Assembly (NCBI GenBank): GCA_001430745.1
Contig: KQ482066.1
Coordinates: 512,935 to 528,024, forward strand
DNA: 15,090 nt
Direction of reading: 5' to 3'
From: Auxenochlorella pyrenoidosa
Taxonomy: Eukaryota; Chlorophyta; Trebouxiophyceae; Chlorellales; Chlorellaceae
Under the pieces are notes generated by a model that worked only from the letters and a program-made list of their open reading frames with translations, made no database searches and had not been told where the DNA came from. Position numbers and translations under genes: made by a program. Shown here piece after piece: positions 9,907 through 15,090 of the stretch (the first letter of the stretch is position 1; every line of letters starts with the position of its first letter).

Positions 9907-10001
9907 GTACATCTTGGAACCATCCCTAAGGATCGCCCCTTTTTGTACGCGTTACGAGCTCCGCAGGCTGTTCCCGCCGTGCCAGCGGTTGGAGGCCCGG
10001 C

Positions 10002-13000
10002 ATGACAACGCGCGCCTGCCTGCGAGCCTGGCTGGTGGCAGCCGCGCTCCTGGTGCTGGCGGCCACGGCCAGCCGTGCGCAGAAGCTGGCGGGCTACAAG
10101 AGCGGGGCTGAGGCGGCTGCTGCAGCACTCCAGCTGTCGCGACTGGTGGGCTGGGCTGCGCACCCCGCACCTTACCAGCAGGGCCCGCCGCTGGCTGCCC
10201 ACATTGCATGTGCCAGTGGCTGCAAAGCAGCTCCACGCCAAGAGACAAAACGTCAGCCGCTCAACAGGCCAGGTTGGGCAAAGCGCACCCGCATCCACCC
10301 AACGATGCAATTGCATTCCCTGCTTGCAGAGCACTGTTCAGCGGAAGGCCGCCTTCCAACAGTGGGCTCGCCAGATGGGCAGGCCGCCAGCCGACACCAC
10401 GGTGCGCAGACGGCAGGCGCACAAGGGATGCTTTGATTGATGCGTGTGCGCCCTTGCCAGACCCGGAGCTGCCGCCCTACCCTCCTTCCCTCTGAGACCC
10501 ATCCAACCCCTCTGGTCCTGTGCAGGACGAGCGCCGCTGGTGGGCCTGGAATGCCAACCTGGACGCCATGATTGCCGCCAACTTACAGAAGGGTGCTTTT
10601 TGGCGCGGCTTGGGAGAGTTTGGGTGAGGCGAGGGCCGACGGTACAAGCAGGCGGGGAAGCGACCGGCCAGTCTGCCGGGCAGGTGGGCGGGTGCGCATG
10701 AGGTGCGCAGACCGTGCTTTTCCTGCCTCCTGCCCCCTCATGTGCCCTTCTGACTGCCTTCTGCCCCTTCTACAGGGATCACAACTTCACAGAGCTGCAG
10801 GCCAAGTATGTGCGGCCTCTGAACCCCTCCAGCGTGCGGCTGCGCACCGCCAGTGCAGGCCTGCCGTTTTCTGGCCAGCGCCGGCTGCTGCAGGCGCCGC
10901 CAGCAGAGTGGGACTGGCGCGGCAGCTCAGCGGTGGGCCCCGTGCGCCCCCTTCGCAAGGGCTGCGCTGCCGCCTGGGCGGCAGCTGCGCTCGCAGCGGT
11001 GGAGAGCAAAGCCGCCATCAATCGCACACTGCCCACGCTGCCAGACCTCAGCGACTCTCAGCTGCTGGACTGCGCCACTGGTGCCCGGGGGTACCGGTCT
11101 GCCGGCTGCGCGGGCGGCTACCCAGGTGGGCCTGGCTGTTGTTCCAGGGGCTTTCTTTTGCACAGGCTTTGTGTTACACAGGCTTTCCACGCATGCTGAG
11201 CTGGGCATGAGCAAGCAAGAGACTCCTGTCAATCCCTCCTCTCGTCCTGCAGAGGAGGCGCTCGCCTACATCAGCTCAGCATTTGCTGCCACCGAGGGCG
11301 CCTACTCCGCCGCTAAAGGGCTCGGCTGCAAGACCGCTGCCAGCAGCGCCGCCGGCGGGGTCACCCTGTCCCCTGGCCCTGGCTACCGCCGCCTCAGCGC
11401 CACGCCCGCTGCCGTCATGGCGGCGCTGCGCTTTGAGGGGCCTGTGGTCACCTACATGCGTGTTGATGCCGCCTTTGCAGCTTACGATGGAGGCAAGCGC
11501 GCACTGGGGCTGGAACCGAGCATGCGTGCAGGCTGGATGGGTTACGCTGGCATTGTTGCGTGCCTCTCTGCTTCCCTGCTGTCCAAATATCCCTCTAAAA
11601 AGTGCCCCCCCCCCCCCCCCGCCATGCCCGCGCAGGTGTCTTCCCCGCCAGTGCCTGCAAGCCAACCACGCCCATCAACCACGTCCTGGTGCGCAGCACG
11701 GGGCAGTTGACTTGCGAGTGATGTGCTGTGCATGCTGTTCTGTGCCCGCTGCACTGAGCAGCAACCTTTGCTGTGCTGAGTGAGCCCTGAGGGGGGCCGC
11801 TGTGTTGTCAGTCCCCTGCCAGCCGGGTCAAGCCCTGCCCTGACGTTGCGTGCCCATGCCTGCGCTGCTGCCGCAGACCCTGGTGGCATACAGTCAGACA
11901 AAAGGGGTGCTGATCGCACGCAACTCCTGGTGAGACATGGGGGGTGCAGTGCTGCAGCTACCCATTGCTGCTGGGAAGTGTGTGCGCCTGTGCCTGGCAG
12001 ACAGGCCACTGTCGGTAGCTAGTCGACCTGCTGCCCCAGCCTGCCCCCGCACTCCGCGCAGGGGCTCCAAGTGGGGTGAGGGCGGCTATGTGCGGCTGCA
12101 GCTGGCCGCGCTGGGTCCCTGCCTCAGCGGGCCCATCGTGCCGCTCGCCACCTCGCGCTTCCCACGCGCGCCGCCGCCCAGCCCCCGGCCCCCTCCGCCA
12201 CTCGAGCTGCCTCCGGTGTCTGGCTTTGATGGGAGATTTGCTGCAGCCAAGGAAGCCGCCGGGCAGCTGGCCAGCCTGGTGAGGCTCAGCACAGCACGGC
12301 AGCCGGGCTGCGAGCATGCTGCTGGGTTTGCGAAAGAGAGAAGTGCTTCAGGCAAAGCTTTGCATTGATGGCCAGCACGGGTTGGCAACATGCTGACCAT
12401 GTGCTCGCCCGTCTACTGCCCCGCAGAGCGCTGCCGAGAAGCGGCGGCTGTTCCAGCGCAGCTGGGGCGGCGACGAGCGGCGCTTCCGGGCGTGGGAGGC
12501 AAACCTGGACAAGCTGATTGCATTCAACAGCCGCCCCGACGTCACCTGGCTCCGCCAAATGAACGAGTTCAGGTGCGTGCGCAGGGCCTGCGTCGCAGGT
12601 TCCGGTGCGCTTAGGCAGGCTTTCGGCCCAAACAAGCAAGCAGGCCGAGGGGCGGGTGGTCTGTGGCCCAACGCCTTCCCGGCTGCGCTCGCCTCAAGCA
12701 CCCATCACCCTGCAGCACCTTGCACTGCCCAAGCCCACCGATGCCTGCATCCGCCCCACCCACCACCACCACCCTCACCTGTGCCTGCCACTGCCCTCTG
12801 CTGCAGCGACCGCAACTACACCGAGCTTGAAGCTGCCTTCCTGATGCGCGGCCTGAACCCCACCCGTGTGCCGTCCCGCCTGGCTCGAGCTGCCTTTACG
12901 GGCCGCGCCCTGCCTGATGCGGTGGGCACTGCGATGCCCGTCTGCTCACCTGTCTGCCTGTCTGTCCTCCTGCTTGCCCGGCCCAACTGGCCTCCCCTCA

Positions 13001-15090
13001 ATGAGGCGGTGTGCTTCATGCTGAGTCGAAGTGCCCCGAGGATTCTTGGGCTTGAGCTCATGCCCTCTCGCCCCTCTCGCCCTCCTGCCCCTCTTCAGTG
13101 GGATTGGAGGTCGACACCTGGCAACTCATCGCGCCTGGTGTTGGGCCCGCAGCGCCAGGGAGAGTGCGGCTCGTGCTATGGTGAGGCTCCTGGCGGTGTG
13201 GCCCCAAAGCCTGGCCCTCTGGCACCTGAAAGCCCGAGCCTCCTCCCTGCCAGCAGCCGGATCAAGCTCTGCCAGCGCGCTGCTGTGTGCTTCCCTGCTT
13301 TGGCGGAGTTACTCATGAGCTCGGTCACACCCTGATTCCCTGACGCGCAGCCTTTGCGGCACTGGCGGCGATCCAGAGCCGTGCCACCAAGGACGGCACC
13401 GCCGTTGCAGCAGACCTGTCGGAGCAGCAGATGATCGACTGCATTGGGCCGGCCTCAAACTCCAGCTACCTGTCACAGGGCTGCCGGGGAGGCTACCTTG
13501 GTGCGCCGCTGCAGTCTTGCTCTCGCATCCCTCGGCCTCGCCAGCCATGGCTGCCGTGGGTGTTGCACCGGCTGTGCGCTGCTGACTGCACCTGTACCAG
13601 GCGGGCGGTCAGCCGGTCCGCAGACGTACTGCCCCGTACCCCTGCCTGCCCCGCGCCATGCAGAGGAGGTCTTCACCTACGTGAGCCGCATGTACGCGGT
13701 GCGGGAGAAGGAGTACCCCTACACCGGGGCTGCGGGGCCCTGCCGGGCTGCAACTGCAAAAACAGTCGGCGCTGTCACGCTGGAGGCATCGCCCGGCTAC
13801 GAGGTCGTACCCGGCGACGTTGCCTCTGTGAAGCGGGCCCTTGTGGAGCGCGGCCCGCTGGCTGCCTACATGCACGTCTCCGAGGAGTTCCTGGCATACG
13901 ACTCAGGTGAGGAGGGGGCCGAGAACTTGGGAATGCATGCGCCAAAGTATTTGTACGCACAGGTGCAGGCAGCAGCGCTGGAAAACCTTTTGCTGCGCAC
14001 GGCCACCCAGTCTTGCTTCTCCTGGCCGGTAACTGCAGGCATCTACACGCCTGGCAACTGCAAGGACGACACTGTCAATCATGCAGTGGTGCGGCAGACA
14101 TGCAGAACACTGGGGGTTGCTGCGCGTGGGTAGGCGCGGCACTTGGGAGATCTGCCCAGGGCTGCTGCTCGCTACCCACCCCTTCCATTGCTGCGTTTCC
14201 CTGTGCAGCTGATAATTGGCTACGGGACGTATGCAGGGAAGGACTATTACATCATCATGAATTCCTGGTGAGGGTATGCTGCAGCTGTTCATGCGCCGAC
14301 CAGGGTGCTCGGGCAAGGGTGCCGGGATTTATGCAGTCCACTGCTAAGCCGTTCCCCGAGCTGCCCATGCGGTGCCATACCTTGTCGTGCAGGGGAGAAG
14401 CATGGGGCGAGAAGGGCTTTGCCCGCATCGCAGTGGGCGCGGACAATGGCAGGGGACCCTGCGGCCTGCTCAAGTTTGGCGTGCTGGCGCCGCTGCGCAG
14501 CTCAGCCTTTCCCCGCTCGCCTCCGCCCCGGCCCCCGCCCCGGCCGCGGCCACCGCCGCCGCCGCCGCCGCCTGCTACAAAGTGAGGCCACCTGCAGAGC
14601 CCCGCCATACCGGCTGCTCACTGTCGGCAGAGCGGCTTGTTTGCTAGGTCGTGCTTCCTCAGCTGCCAGCCCCCGCCCCACTCAGCCCCCCACCCCCCAC
14701 CACCCCACCCACCACACACCGACGCCTTCCACCACAGAGGCCTGCGGCTGCGTGGCTACACTGGGCTGCGCCTCGCCGACTATCCTGACTATGCCACTCT
14801 GGAGCTGAAAGTCGACAGGGTGCTGCCCGCTGTGGACTGCCCCTACCCCAACCTGGGCAACTGCTCGGCAGGCCTGCCGGAGGACTACATTGCGCTGCAG
14901 GTGCCAGCAGGGCCGAGGCAGGGGGCGGCTGGAGCTTTTGCTGCATCTCCTGCATGCGTGGCCGTCTGTGGGGTGTGGCATGAACTCGAGTGCCGAGCTG
15001 GGCTGCAGCAAGAGATAACCACTGCCCTGCTGCTTTCCCACTCCCAACAGCTCACCGGTTCCCTCGTGGTCACAACCCCCGGCACCTACA
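10002..15090 (+). CDS. Secreted tandem papain-family (C1A) protein: inactive module, active module, PA14-like domain; 3' end outside window
   Basis: Exons: 10002-10145, 10330-10401, 10526-10623, 10776-11125, 11253-11492, 11636-11688, 11877-11929, 12062-12278, 12427-12572, 12807-12921, 13099-13180, 13351-13500, 13664-13906, 14039-14088, 14209-14267, 14393-14581, 14738-14900, 15051 to edge; at least 821 residues. Residues 1-26 are a signal peptide (hydrophobic core, SRA/Q cleavage). Module 1 (29-391): I29-like prodomain (ERRWWAWNANLDAMI, EFGD), WDWRG, then GCAAAWA where CGSCWAF is expected, so the nucleophile is Ala171; His317 (INHVL) and Asn335 (RNSW) remain; SDSQLLDC and GCAGGYP are present. 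A PPPSPRPPPP hinge follows. Module 2 (392-754): prodomain with NEFSD, QGECGSCYAF with Cys522, SEQQMIDC, GCRGGYL, EYPYTG, His669 (VNHAV), Asn689 (MNSW), then a second poly-proline hinge. Residues from 754 (LPEDYIALQ/LTGSLVVTTPGTY) resemble a PA14 domain. It is probably an extracellular or vacuolar protease with one catalytic module. Confidence 0.88.
11493..11635 (+). other. GC-AG intron in the tandem protease gene
   Basis: The exon ends GAT GGA G and the intron opens GCAAGC, the typical strong GC-donor form. The acceptor is CGCGCAG at 11629-11635. This join gives YDGGVFPASAC, which aligns without a gap to YDSGIYTPGNC in module 2, where a normal GT donor sits at the same place and phase. A GT donor at 11541 is the alternative and would insert 16 residues. 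Confidence 0.65.
11605..11620 (+). repeat. C16 homopolymer in the GC-AG intron
   Basis: Sixteen consecutive C bases lie 15 bp before the acceptor, acting as its pyrimidine tract. The length of such a run is likely to be error-prone in sequencing and variable between strains. Confidence 0.9.
12225..14581 (+). repeat. Module 2 of the tandem duplication (active protease copy)
   Basis: Second copy, starting at GFDGRFAAAKEAAG (compare GYKSGAEAAAAALQ in module 1) and ending with its own proline-rich hinge. It shares six intron positions and phases with module 1: after LASL (0), in EFS (2), after GGYL (1), before GIY (1), after NHAV (0), in NSW (2). It carries two private introns, 12922-13098 before WDWR and 13181-13350 just after CGSCY. 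Confidence 0.85.

Larger units (their letters stand above)
8775..10001. other. Long intergenic region, no gene recognised
   Basis: About 1.2 kb between the methyltransferase stop and the protease start. Open stretches such as 8833-9088 (+) are Arg/Ala/Cys-rich and compositionally ordinary for GC-rich non-coding DNA. The stretch around 9440-9510 is AT-rich relative to its surroundings. The right end must carry the protease promoter and 5' UTR. No tRNA, snRNA or transposon ends were recognised. Confidence 0.45.
10086..12224 (+). repeat. Module 1 of the tandem duplication (pseudo-protease copy)
   Basis: This segment encodes prodomain, papain domain and proline-rich hinge once. It matches the next segment in order and in intron position: phase-0 intron after LSRL, phase 2 after EFG, phase 1 after GGYP, phase 1 before GVF, phase 0 after NHVL, phase 2 in NSW. 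It has one extra intron (10402-10525) in the prodomain and lacks two introns found in module 2. Confidence 0.85.

Noticed and set aside
11541..11635. Alternative GT donor for the protease intron
   Set aside because: It keeps the frame but adds 16 residues with no counterpart in module 2; the GC donor gives the exact alignment. Kept as a possible isoform.
14515..14581. Poly-proline hinge as evidence of a pherophorin-type structural protein
   Set aside because: The hinge is short and lies directly after a complete papain domain; a shorter version follows module 1. It is a linker, not a structural domain.

Overview
This is nuclear DNA from a GC-rich green microalga, most likely a trebouxiophyte (Chlorella-like). 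That placement rests on four things: protein-coding genes cut into short exons by introns of roughly 120-350 bp with GTGAG/GTGCG-type donors and C-rich acceptor tracts; a UGUAA-type polyadenylation motif of the chlorophyte kind; a plant-type DET2 steroid reductase; and extracellular proteins with proline-rich hinges. The placement is inferred from gene content and style; no marker gene was searched.

Layout, left to right. (1) 1-1152, minus strand: a SAP-domain protein with a long Ala/Glu/Pro acidic region and a KRKR basic motif, running off the left edge. (2) 1153-2452: divergent intergenic region. (3) 2453-4023, plus: a five-exon ubiquitin-like/eS31 (RPS27A) fusion. The ribosomal half is conventional. 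The ubiquitin half is strikingly divergent and nearly lysine-free. (4) 4672-7004, plus: a nine-exon steroid 5-alpha-reductase of the DET2/SRD5A family. (5) 7855-8774, plus: a two-exon class I SAM-dependent methyltransferase with a polyglutamine/CAG insertion inside the Rossmann fold. (6) 8775-10001: 1.2 kb with no gene I can support. (7) 10002 to the right edge, plus: a secreted protein of at least 821 residues in at least 18 exons, made of two complete papain-family (C1A) modules in tandem, each with its own I29-like prodomain and proline-rich tail, followed by a PA14-like domain cut by the window edge.

The genes do not look like a functional cluster; this is an ordinary eukaryotic gene neighbourhood. 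Two gene products stand out. One is the ribosomal fusion whose ubiquitin part has lost six of the seven chain-forming lysines and part of the Leu8 loop. The other is the tandem protease, in which the first module has lost the catalytic Cys (Ala instead) and the oxyanion Gln but kept His and Asn, while the second module is fully equipped. Six introns sit at matching places with matching phases in the two modules, which records an internal gene duplication. All exon structures were derived by eye from splice signals, reading frame and family similarity; none was tested against transcripts.
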